Assembly (NCBI RefSeq): GCF_029105185.1
Contig: NZ_JAFMZK010000004.1
Span: 62,001 to 126,000, forward strand
DNA length: 64,000 nucleotides
Direction: 5' to 3'
Source of the DNA: Aliiroseovarius sp. Z3
GTDB taxonomy: Bacteria > Pseudomonadota > Alphaproteobacteria > Rhodobacterales > Rhodobacteraceae
Position numbers and translations under genes: made by a program. Under the pieces are notes generated by a model. The model searched no databases. It was not told where the DNA came from and saw nothing but the letters and a program-made list of their open reading frames with translations. Below are positions 16,791 through 25,800 of the stretch, in pieces; the first letter of the stretch is position 1, and each line of letters opens with the position of its first letter.

Positions 16791-17557
16791 TGCATCGACC
16801 CCACGATCCCGAATCCCAGCACGAAAACGATGGGCAAAAGACTGGCAAAAGCAACAAGGCCGAATCCGTCGATCATTGGATTGCGGCCCTTGATGACGCT
16901 GGCCAGGCCGACACCCAACGCGGTTGTCAGGGGCACGGTTACGGTCGATGTCGTCACGCCGCCACTGTCATAGGCAATGCCGATGATCTCGGCTGGGGCG
17001 AAGGCGGTCATGATCACGACCAGCACATAGCCCCCGATGATCAGGTAATGGATGGGCCAGCCCAGAAGGATTCGCATGACGCCGATAACAAGGGATGACC
17101 CGACCGCCGCGGCAACCGTGTATCGCAATGCATCAGCATAGCTGGTCTGCGCCCCCTCGCTTGGGCCAACAGCCCCGATGTCGGACATGACCCGCGCGGC
17201 TTCGCGGGTGACGGCGATCAGGGCTGGCTCCGCCACGGTGGTGCCAAACCCCAGCGAGAAGGCAAAGATCAAAAGCCAGAACAGACTGCCTTTGTTGGCA
17301 AAGGCATCTGCAAGAGATTCTCCGATGGGAAACAGCGCAAGCTCCAACCCCCGAATGAAGATCGCCAGCCCGGCCATGACAAACAGCAGCCCGATCAACT
17401 TCTCGCCCACATCGTCCAGGGGTTGCCGTAGGATCAGAAACTGAAAAACAGCCACGACCGCCACAATGGGCGCCAGATCGCGAGCCGTGCCAAGTGTCAG
17501 ATACGCAAGGGATTTTATCTCGTCCAGCAACGGGTTCCTGCCATGTGCCTGGATCAA
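16787..17557 (-). CDS. DUF1538 membrane protein, first copy
   Basis: A 256-residue paralogue of the following gene with the same membrane layout and motifs: [40 protein letters not shown] and [21 protein letters not shown]. There is no ATG near the N terminus; the frame begins with TTG at 17557, and another TTG at 17530 has AGGA five nt upstream and may be the true start. As the first gene of the four-gene unit it should carry the promoter, in the 130 nt before the LysR gene end. Confidence 0.82.
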   Translation of the reverse strand: MIQAHGRNPLLDEIKSLAYLTLGTARDLAPIVAVVAVFQFLILRQPLDDVGEKLIGLLFVMAGLAIFIRGLELALFPIGESLADAFANKGSLFWLLIFAFSLGFGTTVAEPALIAVTREAARVMSDIGAVGPSEGAQTSYADALRYTVAAAVGSSLVIGVMRILLGWPIHYLIIGGYVLVVIMTAFAPAEIIGIAYDSGGVTTSTVTVPLTTALGVGLASVIKGRNPMIDGFGLVAFASLLPIVFVLGFGIVGSMQ

Positions 17558-17690
17558 GCAGGTGGACCCGTCAGGTCGCGACCTCTGTCACCGTGTCATC
17601 TCGCCCGATACTAGAACCAAGCCCGTTGGCATACAATTCGGTTCTTGCCCTAATGGGCGGGCGTCAACGTCATGTTGCCCAGTCCGGCAA

Positions 17691-18599
17691 TCACGCCTTT
17701 TGCGAGAAGGGGTCTTTTGCGGTGTGCAATCTAAGGTGCCTCATGAACGCGCGTGCAACGCTTGAAGTAGGCCGGTCATCCGAGGACACGAAATAGCTGC
17801 GGTATTCAATCTGCGAGGCAAAGGGGCGAAAGACGACATCGTCGGATCTGTATTGCACAATCGGAAACGGGTTCACGATGGTCAGCCCCAAGCCTTCCTT
17901 CGCAAGATCCACCGCCGCAAACGAGGTCGAGGCTTCGGCGACAATGCGCGGCGTGCTGCGGTGCGCTTGCAGCACTTTGTCCAGTTGCGCGCGCCGGGCA
18001 TGGCGGTGCGTCAGCGCCACCACCGCCTGTTCGTGCAGATCGGCGGGATGAATGATCGGCCTGTCCGCCAGCGGGTGATCGTGCGGCATTGCACAAACCG
18101 CGCTGGCAGAGCGGTAGGGTGTCAGCTTCACACCATTCCGTGTCAACTCAACCCCGCTGACGCCCAAGTCAAATCGACGGTCGAGGATGCCGCGAATGAC
18201 GTCTTCGGACGGAGCAACATCAAGGCTCACGTAAAAATGCGGGTTTGTTTTTAGGAAGGTGGCGATGTGATGCACCAGAAACCGATGGGCATAGGTGGGA
18301 GGGGCGATCAGGCGCAGGGTTTCACGCGCCATTTCGGGCGGGCCGTCGATCCGGTCTAGCGCCTCGAACAATGGATCCAGCCGTCGGTTCATCTGTACCG
18401 CCTCGCTGGTAGGGCGCAGCCGTCCGCCTTCACGTTCGAATAAAATTCGGCCCGTGCGGGCCTCAAGGCTGGCGATGGAGCGGCTGATCGCGGATTGGGA
18501 CAAACCCAGCCTGACCGCCGCTTTTGACGTCGTGCCGCTTTCCATCAACGCGCGGAGCGCCTGATATTCGGGCAGACTGTGCCAGGATTTGGTCGGCAT
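17691..18599 (-). CDS. LysR family transcriptional regulator
   Basis: A 302-residue LysR-type regulator. The N-terminal helix-turn-helix (residues 9-66: YQALRALMESGTTSKAAVRLGLSQSAISRSIASLEARTGRILFEREGGRLRPT) is followed by a periplasmic-binding-protein-like effector domain. It is transcribed away from the M19 dipeptidase and peptide ABC importer genes, so it most likely controls them in response to a peptide or amino-acid ligand, with an operator in the 115-nt divergent gap. Confidence 0.92.
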   Translation of the reverse strand: MPTKSWHSLPEYQALRALMESGTTSKAAVRLGLSQSAISRSIASLEARTGRILFEREGGRLRPTSEAVQMNRRLDPLFEALDRIDGPPEMARETLRLIAPPTYAHRFLVHHIATFLKTNPHFYVSLDVAPSEDVIRGILDRRFDLGVSGVELTRNGVKLTPYRSASAVCAMPHDHPLADRPIIHPADLHEQAVVALTHRHARRAQLDKVLQAHRSTPRIVAEASTSFAAVDLAKEGLGLTIVNPFPIVQYRSDDVVFRPFASQIEYRSYFVSSDDRPTSSVARAFMRHLRLHTAKDPFSQKA

Positions 18600-18611
18600 A
18601 AGGGCCTCTCT

Positions 18612-18656
18612 TCATAAGTGTAATCATTCTATGAGAAAATATCATGTATATTTCTC
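18612..18656. promoter_or_regulatory. Candidate LysR operator in divergent gap
   Basis: Two inverted repeats lie between the LysR and dipeptidase genes: TCATA-N13-TATGA (18612-18634) and, overlapping it, GAGAAA-N12-TTTCTC (18633-18656). LysR regulators bind dyad sites of this size next to their own gene; which of the two is used is not decidable by eye. Confidence 0.4.
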
Positions 18657-18714
18657 TCGTCCATGAGGAAACCTGTCATAAGCTGACGCGGTGTTGCCTT
18701 GGGGGAATTCAAAC

Positions 18715-19776
18715 GTGACAGGCCAAACCACACCTTTGGTGTTTGACGGGCACAATGATGTCTTGCTGAAGCTCTATCGGGCTGGCGGCAAGTCCGCGTC
18801 GCGCACATTCTTGACAGGCCGCGACGGAGCGATTGATGTGCTGCGGGCGCGGGCAGGTGGCTTCGGGGGCGGCTTCTTCGCTGTTTACATTCCATCGCCG
18901 GTCGATGCGGATTTCAAGATGGAGGAGATGGCGAAGCCCAGCTATGATCTGCCGCTGCCCGATCCCATCGACTGGGAAGACGGGTTTCCCGTGGCGATGG
19001 CGCAGATCGCCATTCTGTTTGATCTTCAGGATCGTGGCGCACTGACCGTGTGCCGCACGGCTGCACAAATCCGCAAGACACTCGACGCAGGCCACATCGC
19101 CGCAATCCTTCACATTGAAGGGGCAGAGGCGATTGACGCTGAACTGAATACGCTTGAAGTGCTGTATCAAGCGGGTCTGCGCTCACTCGGCCCGGTTTGG
19201 AGCCGGTCGACGATATTCGGTCATGGTGTTCCATTTCGCTATCCCGCCACGCCTGATATTGGGGATGGTTTGACCGATCACGGGTTACATCTGGTCCGTC
19301 GGTGCAATGAACTGGGTATCATGATAGACTTGTCCCACCTGAACGAAGCCGGGTTCTGGGATGTCGCCCGTCATTCCACCAAGCCTTTGGTCGCGACCCA
19401 TTCGAACGCCCATGCGATTTGCCCCCATAGCCGCAATCTGACGGACAAGCAGCTGGCCGCAATCCGCGAAAGCGATGGGATGGTCGGGCTGAACTTTGCC
19501 GTGGCTTTTCTGCGAGGTGACGGTCGAATGCTGGCCGATGTTCCGCTGACGCAAATGCTGCGCCATCTGGACCACTTGATCGAGCATCTGGGGGAAGATC
19601 GGGTTGGATTGGGGTCAGACTATGATGGGGCCGTTGTGCCGGAAGACCTGACGACTTGTGCCGATCTGCCGAAACTCAGGCAGGCGATGGAACAACACGG
19701 ATATGGCGAGGCGCTGATAACCAAGCTTTGCCATGAAAACTGGCTGCGTGTGCTGGAAAAAACATGGGGGGAATAA
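18715..19776 (+). CDS. Membrane-dipeptidase family hydrolase (peptidase M19)
   Basis: A 353-residue zinc dipeptidase of the renal-dipeptidase family. It starts with the metal-binding FDGHNDVLLKL (H13, D15), then HIEGAEAIDAEL (bridging Glu), IDLSHLNEAGFWDV, and VATHSNAHAICPHSRNLTD, the further zinc-site motifs, ending with GLGSDYDGA. The GTG at 18715 is chosen because GGGGGA sits 8 nt before it; no ATG is available. With the peptide ABC importer 52 nt downstream, it should cleave an imported dipeptide in the cytoplasm. Confidence 0.9.
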   Translation: MTGQTTPLVFDGHNDVLLKLYRAGGKSASRTFLTGRDGAIDVLRARAGGFGGGFFAVYIPSPVDADFKMEEMAKPSYDLPLPDPIDWEDGFPVAMAQIAILFDLQDRGALTVCRTAAQIRKTLDAGHIAAILHIEGAEAIDAELNTLEVLYQAGLRSLGPVWSRSTIFGHGVPFRYPATPDIGDGLTDHGLHLVRRCNELGIMIDLSHLNEAGFWDVARHSTKPLVATHSNAHAICPHSRNLTDKQLAAIRESDGMVGLNFAVAFLRGDGRMLADVPLTQMLRHLDHLIEHLGEDRVGLGSDYDGAVVPEDLTTCADLPKLRQAMEQHGYGEALITKLCHENWLRVLEKTWGE

Positions 19777-19827
19777 CCCCAACCGGCATGCAGCCCAAAT
19801 GATAACTGAACAGGAGAGGTTCAAAAT

Positions 19828-21423
19828 ATGAATACCATCAACAGATTGCTGACAAGCGCCGCGATCGGTGTGGCCGTGGGGGTATCGTCCTTTGCAGCTT
19901 ATGCCGAAACGCCCGCAAATATGCTGGTCATCGCTAACCGTATTGACGATGTGACCACGCTGGACCCGGCAGAAAGCTTTGAATTCGCTGGCTCGGACAT
20001 CAGCCGCAATGTGTATAGCCGTCTGGTCTATCTGGATCCGCTTGATCTGGCTGCCGGCTATAAACCCGGACTTGCCGAAAGCTGGGAGGTCAGCGAGGAC
20101 GGCAAGACCATCACCTTCACCATGCGTGAAGGCGTCACTTTCCATTCGGGCAACCCGGTTCGGGCAGAAGACGCCGCGTTCTCGTTGCAACGAGCGGTGA
20201 TCCTGAACAAAACGCCTGCCTTCATCCTTACCCAATTCGGGTTTACGCCGGAAAATGTCGCCGAGACGATCAAGGCGGACGGCAATAAACTGATGATCAC
20301 CACGGACCAGCAATATGCGACCTCGTTTGTGCTGAACTGTCTGACCGCCACCATTGGCGCGATCGTCGACAAGGAAACCGTTATGGCCAACGAGGTCGAC
20401 GGCGACATGGGCAACACCTGGCTGAAAACCAACTCGGCTGGCTCGGGCCCCTATGTGCTGGACAGCTGGAAACCGAATGAAAGCGTCACGCTGACCTCTA
20501 ACCCCGATTATTATGGCGGTGCACCGGCGATGGAGCGGGTGATCGTGCGTCACGTGCTGGAAAGTGCCTCTCAACGTCTGCTTCTGGAACGCGGTGACAT
20601 CGACATCGCCCGCAACCTGAACCCGGAAGATATTGCCGGTGTGATGGAAGCTGGCGGGATCAAGGTCGAAGACGAGCTGAAAGGCCGTCTGATGTATTTT
20701 TCCCTGAACCAGAAACACCCGGAACTGTCCAAGCCCGAGGTCCGTCAGGCGTTCAAATATCTTGTCGATTACGAGGGTATGAAAAACAGCTTCCTGAAGG
20801 GGCAGTATACGATCCATCAGAACTTCCTGCCCGCGACCTATCTGGGGGCATCGGAAGAAAACCCGTTCTCGCTGGATATCGAGAAAGCCAAGGAACTGCT
20901 GGCCGCCGCGGGTGTTGAAGGGCTGGAAATCGAAGCCGGTGTGCGCGAGGCGCAGGAACGGATCGAGATCGCGCAATCCCTGCAAAACACGCTGGCGCAG
21001 GTCGGGATCACGCTGAATATCACCGTCGGCACGGCGAAACAGATCCTTGCCCGCTATCGCGCGCGTGAATTGGACTTGTATCTTGGGGCATGGGGCCCGG
21101 ACTATCCCGACCCGCAAACCAACGCCGGGACCTTTGCCTATAACCCCGACAACAGCGACGAGGCACAGGCCACCGGCCTTCTGGCCTGGCGCAACGCCTG
21201 GGATGCCGGTGGGCTGACGCCGAAGGTCGAGGCTGCCGTGACCGAAGGCGACCGCGACAAACGCATCCAGATGTATCAGGACATTCAGGCCGAATTTCGC
21301 GACATCTCGCCCTTCGGGATCATGTTCCAGCAGATCGAACAATCTGCCCTTCGCGAGAACGTGATGAACTGGTCGACCGGACAGGCCGTGACCTCGGCCG
21401 CTTACTGGCAGGTCACCAAGTAA
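19828..21423 (+). CDS. Peptide ABC transporter substrate-binding protein
   Basis: A 531-residue solute-binding protein of family 5 (DppA/OppA type). A signal peptide ends at about AYA/ET (residue 27). Family landmarks are DVTTLDPAESFEF, LAESWEVSEDGKTITFTMREGVTFHSG, SAGSGPYVLDSWKPNESVTL and LDLYLGAWGPDYPDPQTNAGTFAYN. A strong AGGAGAGG lies before the ATG. First gene of a dppABCDF-like operon; the upstream dipeptidase suggests dipeptides or modified dipeptides as the cargo. Confidence 0.92.
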   Translation: MNTINRLLTSAAIGVAVGVSSFAAYAETPANMLVIANRIDDVTTLDPAESFEFAGSDISRNVYSRLVYLDPLDLAAGYKPGLAESWEVSEDGKTITFTMREGVTFHSGNPVRAEDAAFSLQRAVILNKTPAFILTQFGFTPENVAETIKADGNKLMITTDQQYATSFVLNCLTATIGAIVDKETVMANEVDGDMGNTWLKTNSAGSGPYVLDSWKPNESVTLTSNPDYYGGAPAMERVIVRHVLESASQRLLLERGDIDIARNLNPEDIAGVMEAGGIKVEDELKGRLMYFSLNQKHPELSKPEVRQAFKYLVDYEGMKNSFLKGQYTIHQNFLPATYLGASEENPFSLDIEKAKELLAAAGVEGLEIEAGVREAQERIEIAQSLQNTLAQVGITLNITVGTAKQILARYRARELDLYLGAWGPDYPDPQTNAGTFAYNPDNSDEAQATGLLAWRNAWDAGGLTPKVEAAVTEGDRDKRIQMYQDIQAEFRDISPFGIMFQQIEQSALRENVMNWSTGQAVTSAAYWQVTK

Positions 21424-22497
21424 ATGGCCCTGAGCGAAGACAATCACGAGAGGCGCCCGCCAAGGGCGCCTCTTTCTGACGTGGTGTGGCCGGTGGCGCG
21501 CACCACGCTGCGGACCTTTGGATCAATCGCGGTGACGCTGCTCGGGCTGTTGTTCGTGACATTCATCATCGGGCGGGTCATGCCGATTGATCCGGTGTTG
21601 TCAATCGTGGGTGAGCGCGCCTCGCAATCAACCTATGACGCGGTCTATCAGCAGCTTGGGTTGGACAAGCCTCTGATTGTACAGTTTCTTTACTATATCT
21701 GGGATGTGCTGCATCTGGATTTCGGCATTTCGCTTCTGAACGCGCGCCCGGTGTCCGAGGATATCGCGCGGGTGTTCCCAGCCACGCTGGAGCTTGCCAC
21801 GCTGGGCATCCTGTTCGGCGTCGTTCTGGGCGTGCCGCTGGGGGTGCTGGCCGCCGTGCGCAAGGGATCGTGGATCGACCAGGTCGCGCGGGTCGTTGCG
21901 CTTGTTGGATATTCCATGCCGATTTTTTGGCTGGGCCTGATGGGGCTGCTTGTTTTCTATGGAATACTTGGCTGGGTCGGTGGACCGGGCCGCGTGGGTA
22001 TCTTCTATGTTGATGTGGTGCCCAGCGTCACCGGATTGTTGCTTGTGGACGCCGTGCTTGACGGGAACTGGGATGTGTTCAAGGACGCGTTTTCCCACAT
22101 CATCCTGCCTGCATCGCTTCTGGGCTATTACTCATTGGCCTATATCAGCCGGATGACCCGGTCGTTCATGCTGGAACAACTCAGCGCCGAATACGTCACA
22201 ACAGCGCGCGTCAAGGGCATGTCGGAATGGGACGTGATCTGGAAACACGCGTTCAAGAACATCCGCGTGCAGCTGATCACCGTGATCGCGCTGAGCTATG
22301 CGGGCCTTCTGGAAGGCTCGGTCCTGACCGAGATCATCTTTTCCTGGCCTGGCATCGGCAGCTATATCACCACCGCGCTTCTGTCTGCTGACATGAATGC
22401 GGTGCTTGGCGGCACCGTCGTGGTCGGGCTGGTCTTCATCCTGCTCAATATCTTCTCGGACCTGCTCTACAAGGTCTTTGATCCACGCGCGAAATAG
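21424..22497 (+). CDS. Peptide ABC transporter permease (DppB-type)
   Basis: A 357-residue inner-membrane permease. The N-terminal helix TFGSIAVTLLGLLFVTFIIGRVMPIDPV is the DppB/OppB signature; about six membrane segments follow, with the EAA loop YVTTARVKGMSEWDVIWKHAFKNI that docks on the ATPases. The ATG at 21424 directly follows the upstream stop codon; because a strong hairpin lies within the first codons, a GTG at about 21481 is a possible alternative start, which would shorten the hydrophilic N-terminal tail to a few residues. Confidence 0.9.
   Translation: MALSEDNHERRPPRAPLSDVVWPVARTTLRTFGSIAVTLLGLLFVTFIIGRVMPIDPVLSIVGERASQSTYDAVYQQLGLDKPLIVQFLYYIWDVLHLDFGISLLNARPVSEDIARVFPATLELATLGILFGVVLGVPLGVLAAVRKGSWIDQVARVVALVGYSMPIFWLGLMGLLVFYGILGWVGGPGRVGIFYVDVVPSVTGLLLVDAVLDGNWDVFKDAFSHIILPASLLGYYSLAYISRMTRSFMLEQLSAEYVTTARVKGMSEWDVIWKHAFKNIRVQLITVIALSYAGLLEGSVLTEIIFSWPGIGSYITTALLSADMNAVLGGTVVVGLVFILLNIFSDLLYKVFDPRAK
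21449..21477 (+). terminator. GC-rich hairpin between binding-protein and permease genes
   Basis: A perfect 10-bp stem AGAGGCGCCC / GGGCGCCTCT with a 5-nt loop, followed by TTCT, begins 26 nt after the stop codon of the binding-protein gene. Such hairpins at this place usually protect the binding-protein mRNA from 3' decay and reduce read-through into the permease genes. Here it falls inside the annotated N terminus of the permease. Confidence 0.6.
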
Positions 22498-22511
22498 GCG
22501 GGACACAATCA

Positions 22512-23420
22512 ATGACCGAACAAACACTAAAACAATGGCTGCTGACGGATACGCCGACCTCGCGTCGCCACGCGAAGATCTCGGCGTTCTATCAGGGCTG
22601 GCTGTCGTTTCGCAGCAACACGATGGCGATGATCGGACTGGGCATTCTGGTGGCGCTGGTGGTGATTGCCGCCGCTGCGCCCCTGCTGGCACCGCATGAC
22701 CCGTTCGTGCAGGACCTTGGCAACCGGCTGGCGCCTTTGGGGTCGGAAAACCACGTCTTCGGCACTGACAGTCTGGGCCGGGATATCCTGTCGCGGCTGA
22801 TCTATGGGGCGCGGATCACGCTTTACATCGTGGCGCTGGTCGCGCTGATTGCGCCCGTGGCCGGGCTGCTGGTCGGCACGATCTCGGGTTATGTCGGGGG
22901 CTGGACAGATACGATCCTGATGCGGATCACCGACATCTTTCTGGCCTTCCCCCGTCTGGTTCTGGCGCTGGCCTTCGTGGCGGCGCTGGGCGCGGGGATC
23001 GAGAATGCGGTGCTGGCCATTTCGCTGACCGCATGGCCGCCATACGCGCGGATTGCGCGGGCTGAAACGCTGACAATCCGGTCATCGGATTATATCAGCG
23101 CGATCAAGCTGCAAGGGGCGGGGGCGCTTCGCATCATCACCAAACACATATGGCCGCTTTGTATTTCGTCGCTGATCGTGCGGGTGACGCTGGACATGGC
23201 GGGGATCATTCTGGCGGCAGCCGGTCTGGGCTTCCTTGGTCTTGGCGCACAACCCCCCAGCCCGGAATGGGGCGCGATGATTTCCGAAGGGCGTCGGTTC
23301 ATTCTGGATCACTGGTGGGTTGCCACCATGCCCGGACTTGCCATTTTCACGGTGTCCTTGGCGTTCAATCTTCTTGGCGACGGTTTGCGTGATGTCCTAG
23401 ATCCGAAGGCAGGTGAATGA
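22512..23420 (+). CDS. Peptide ABC transporter permease (DppC-type)
   Basis: A 302-residue inner-membrane permease of the DppC/OppC type: SNTMAMIGLGILVALVVIAAAAPLLAPHDPF as the first helix and periplasmic start, HVFGTDSLGRDILSRLIYGAR (family signature), and the EAA-loop segment YISAIKLQGAGALRIITKHIWP. It pairs with the DppB-type permease to form the channel. It lies 14 nt after the DppB-type gene and its stop overlaps the next ATG. Confidence 0.92.
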   Translation: MTEQTLKQWLLTDTPTSRRHAKISAFYQGWLSFRSNTMAMIGLGILVALVVIAAAAPLLAPHDPFVQDLGNRLAPLGSENHVFGTDSLGRDILSRLIYGARITLYIVALVALIAPVAGLLVGTISGYVGGWTDTILMRITDIFLAFPRLVLALAFVAALGAGIENAVLAISLTAWPPYARIARAETLTIRSSDYISAIKLQGAGALRIITKHIWPLCISSLIVRVTLDMAGIILAAAGLGFLGLGAQPPSPEWGAMISEGRRFILDHWWVATMPGLAIFTVSLAFNLLGDGLRDVLDPKAGE

Positions 23421-24277
23421 TGAGTGTGCTTCTTGATGTCGAAAACCTGTGGGTAAAGTTCCCGTCCCGCCACGGTGTGTTTGACGCAGTGCGCGGGGTA
23501 TCCTTCACGCTGGGACGCGAGCGGTTGGGGATCGTGGGCGAAAGCGGTTCGGGCAAATCCATGACCGGGCGCGCCATTTTGCGCCTGATCCGCCCGCCCG
23601 GGATTGTCGAGGCGGATCATATCAACCTTGAAGGTGTGAACCTGCTGGACAAGACCGAGAAGGAAATGCGCGACGTGCGCGGGCAGCGGATCAGTATGGT
23701 GATGCAGGATCCGAAATTTTCGCTTAATCCCGTGATGACGATTGGTGATCAGATCATCGAGGCATACCGCTTGCACAGCAAAGCCTCGAAAGCCGAGGCT
23801 TACAAAAAATCGCTGGAGATGCTGGAAGCGGTGTCGATCCGTGACCCCGAACGCGTTATGCGCGCCTATCCACATGAAATGTCGGGTGGGATGGGGCAGC
23901 GGATCATGATCGCCATGATGCTGATCCCGAACCCCCAGATCCTCATCGCGGACGAACCGACCTCGGCTTTGGATGTGTCGGTGCAGCGACAAGTTCTTGA
24001 TATCATGGATAAGCTGGTCAAGGATCGCGGTATGGGGCTGATTTTCATCAGCCATGACCTGAACCTTGTCGCCGATTTCTGCGACCGGGTGCTGATCATG
24101 TATGCAGGACGGATTGTCGAGGTATGTGACGCTGAAAAGCTGCATGCAGCAAAGCACCCCTATACCCGCGGGCTGCTGAATTCCCTTCCCCGGCTGGATG
24201 CGCCCCGCGACCGTCTGGAGGTGTTACAACGTGACCCGGCATGGTCCGAGGCGCCAAGTGTGAGTGGACGCGTATGA
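23417..24277 (+). CDS. Peptide ABC transporter ATP-binding protein (DppD-type)
   Basis: A 286-residue ABC ATPase. Walker A is VGESGSGKSMTG (about residues 39-50), the signature motif reads MSGGMGQRIMIAMML (Met replaces the usual Gln after SGG) and Walker B is ILIADEPTSALDV, followed by H-loop FISHDLNLV. A C-terminal oligopeptide-transporter extension (HPYTRGLLNSLPRL) is present. Two consecutive-frame ATGs (23417 and 23420) are possible starts. Overlaps both neighbours by a few bases. Confidence 0.92.
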   Translation: MMSVLLDVENLWVKFPSRHGVFDAVRGVSFTLGRERLGIVGESGSGKSMTGRAILRLIRPPGIVEADHINLEGVNLLDKTEKEMRDVRGQRISMVMQDPKFSLNPVMTIGDQIIEAYRLHSKASKAEAYKKSLEMLEAVSIRDPERVMRAYPHEMSGGMGQRIMIAMMLIPNPQILIADEPTSALDVSVQRQVLDIMDKLVKDRGMGLIFISHDLNLVADFCDRVLIMYAGRIVEVCDAEKLHAAKHPYTRGLLNSLPRLDAPRDRLEVLQRDPAWSEAPSVSGRV

Positions 24278-25014
24278 AGATGTTGGAAGTTCAGGACCTG
24301 AACGTTTGGTTCGGTGGCGGTCGCGACCGGGTGGACGCCGTCAAACATGCCTCATTCGATGTGGCGCAGGGCGAGAGTTTCGGTCTGGTCGGCGAAAGCG
24401 GGTCGGGAAAGTCCACGATCTTGCGTGCCATCACCGGATTGGCGCCTGATTGGTCAGGCAAGATCATGGTCGAGGGGCAAGCGATTGGGCACAAGCGACC
24501 CAGGACATTTTTCAAGACCGTTCAGATGGTGTTTCAGGATCCATATGCTTCGCTTCATCCACGCCATTCGGTTGATCAGGTGCTGGGTGAAACCCTGCAG
24601 CTGCATGGGTTCAAGGATATTGATGCGCGGGTAGTGAAGCTGCTGGACGATGTTGGGTTGGGGCAGAAGTTCCGTTTCCGTTATCCGCATCAGCTGTCTG
24701 GTGGTCAACGACAACGCGTGGCGATCGCCCGCGCTCTTGCGCCTGAACCTGATCTGCTTTTGCTGGACGAACCCACTTCGGCGCTGGATGTGTCGGTGCA
24801 GGCGGAAATCCTGAACCTGCTGGCTGACCTGCGCACGGAACACAATCTGACCTATGTAATGGTGTCCCATGACCTGTCTGTGGTCGGCCATATGTGCGAC
24901 CGGCTGGCGGTCATGAAGGATGGCGAGATCGTCGAGGTGCTGGATGTCGATGTGCTGAGACACCTGAATGCCGAACATCCGTATTCAAGGCAGCTATTGG
25001 AAGCCTCGCTTTGA
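24274..25014 (+). CDS. Peptide ABC transporter ATP-binding protein (DppF-type)
   Basis: A 246-residue ABC ATPase, partner of the DppD-type protein. Motifs: Walker A VGESGSGKSTILRAI, Q-loop VQMVFQDPYASLHPRHSVDQ (typical for DppF), signature LSGGQRQRVAIARAL, Walker B LLLLDEPTSALDV and H-loop VSHDLSVVGHMCD. The ATG at 24274 overlaps the previous stop codon as ATGA and gives the family N terminus MKMLEVQDLNVWFGG; a longer upstream reading frame exists but has no homology. Last gene of the operon. Confidence 0.92.
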   Translation: MKMLEVQDLNVWFGGGRDRVDAVKHASFDVAQGESFGLVGESGSGKSTILRAITGLAPDWSGKIMVEGQAIGHKRPRTFFKTVQMVFQDPYASLHPRHSVDQVLGETLQLHGFKDIDARVVKLLDDVGLGQKFRFRYPHQLSGGQRQRVAIARALAPEPDLLLLDEPTSALDVSVQAEILNLLADLRTEHNLTYVMVSHDLSVVGHMCDRLAVMKDGEIVEVLDVDVLRHLNAEHPYSRQLLEASL

Positions 25015-25077
25015 CAGGTCTCTGGTCGTTCCTGGTTGATCCCGACGACCGACGCTAACATGTTTCCCTTCACAGCC

Positions 25078-25097
25078 ATCTGATTTAAGCATCAGAT
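25078..25097. promoter_or_regulatory. Palindrome upstream of Crp/Fnr gene
   Basis: A perfect dyad ATCTGAT-N6-ATCAGAT ends 49 nt before the Crp/Fnr-type gene. Its half sites resemble Fnr-type TTGAT/ATCAA halves, so an autoregulatory operator is plausible. No T tract follows, so it is not a clear terminator for the upstream ABC operon. Confidence 0.35.
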
Positions 25098-25146
25098 CAG
25101 TTTTGCAACGCCAGATGCATACTGTCTGAGGGTTCGGGGGGATACA

Positions 25147-25800
25147 ATGGTCATTGAAGCGCTAGAGCGTCAGACGTTTGAACTTCTTGCGGGGAAGGGG
25201 CGGCGGCGTGACTTCAAGAAGGGCGCGCAGATTTTCAGTCATGGCGAGCCTGGGGCATCGTTGCTGATCGTGGAAACCGGTCGGGCTGAAGTCAGCATCA
25301 CAACCGCAACGGGCCAGAAGTCCATTTTGGGCCTTGTCGGCACCGGTGATGTCATCGGTGATATTGCCTGTCTGGATGGCGGACCGCGCAGTGCAGATGT
25401 GGTCGCCATCGAGCCGCTAACCGGTCTGGAGGTTGCCCGCCGGGATGTCCTGCAAATCCTGAAAGAGGATGGCGACAGCGCCATTCTTGTCATCATGGCC
25501 CTATGCCAGAAAGCCCGTAATGCGTCCGAGATGTTCGAGCTGAAGGCGCTGGCCAGTGGCCGGTCGCGTCTGGCCAGCTGCATCCTGCGTTTGTTGAAGG
25601 ATCAGAACGGTGAAGCCGGTGTAAGCCGGGTTCAGGTCAGCCAAAGTTGGTTGGGGGCTTATGCGGGTCTGACACGCGAAAACGTAAACAGGCAGCTGCG
25701 GATGTGGGCCACGGACGGCATCGCGCAGTTTGAAAAGGGGGCGGTCGTCGTTAAGAACCTTGGTGCTTTGGAAGATATCGCGCTGAACGATGGCGACTGA
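25147..25800 (+). CDS. Crp/Fnr family transcriptional regulator
   Basis: A 217-residue regulator with an N-terminal cyclic-nucleotide-binding-type beta roll (about residues 5-115: FKKGAQIFSHGEPGASLLIVETGRAEVSI, GTGDVIGDIACLDGGPRSADVVAIEPLTG) and a C-terminal winged helix with recognition helix QSWLGAYAGLTRENVNRQLRMWATDG. There is no N-terminal Cys cluster, so it is not an oxygen-sensing Fnr. It stands alone after the peptide importer; its targets are unknown. Confidence 0.88.
   Translation: MVIEALERQTFELLAGKGRRRDFKKGAQIFSHGEPGASLLIVETGRAEVSITTATGQKSILGLVGTGDVIGDIACLDGGPRSADVVAIEPLTGLEVARRDVLQILKEDGDSAILVIMALCQKARNASEMFELKALASGRSRLASCILRLLKDQNGEAGVSRVQVSQSWLGAYAGLTRENVNRQLRMWATDGIAQFEKGAVVVKNLGALEDIALNDGD

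Noticed and set aside
17600-17665. Inverted AGAACC/GGTTCT pair between the DUF1538 and LysR genes as an operator
   Set aside because: Six-base arms about 25 nt apart are likely by chance, and no regulator is linked to them.
19615-21447. Long (610-codon) open frame antisense to the peptide-binding protein gene
   Set aside because: It lies fully opposite a well-supported family 5 binding protein gene and dipeptidase end; no recognisable motifs, composition typical of the shadow of a high-GC gene.
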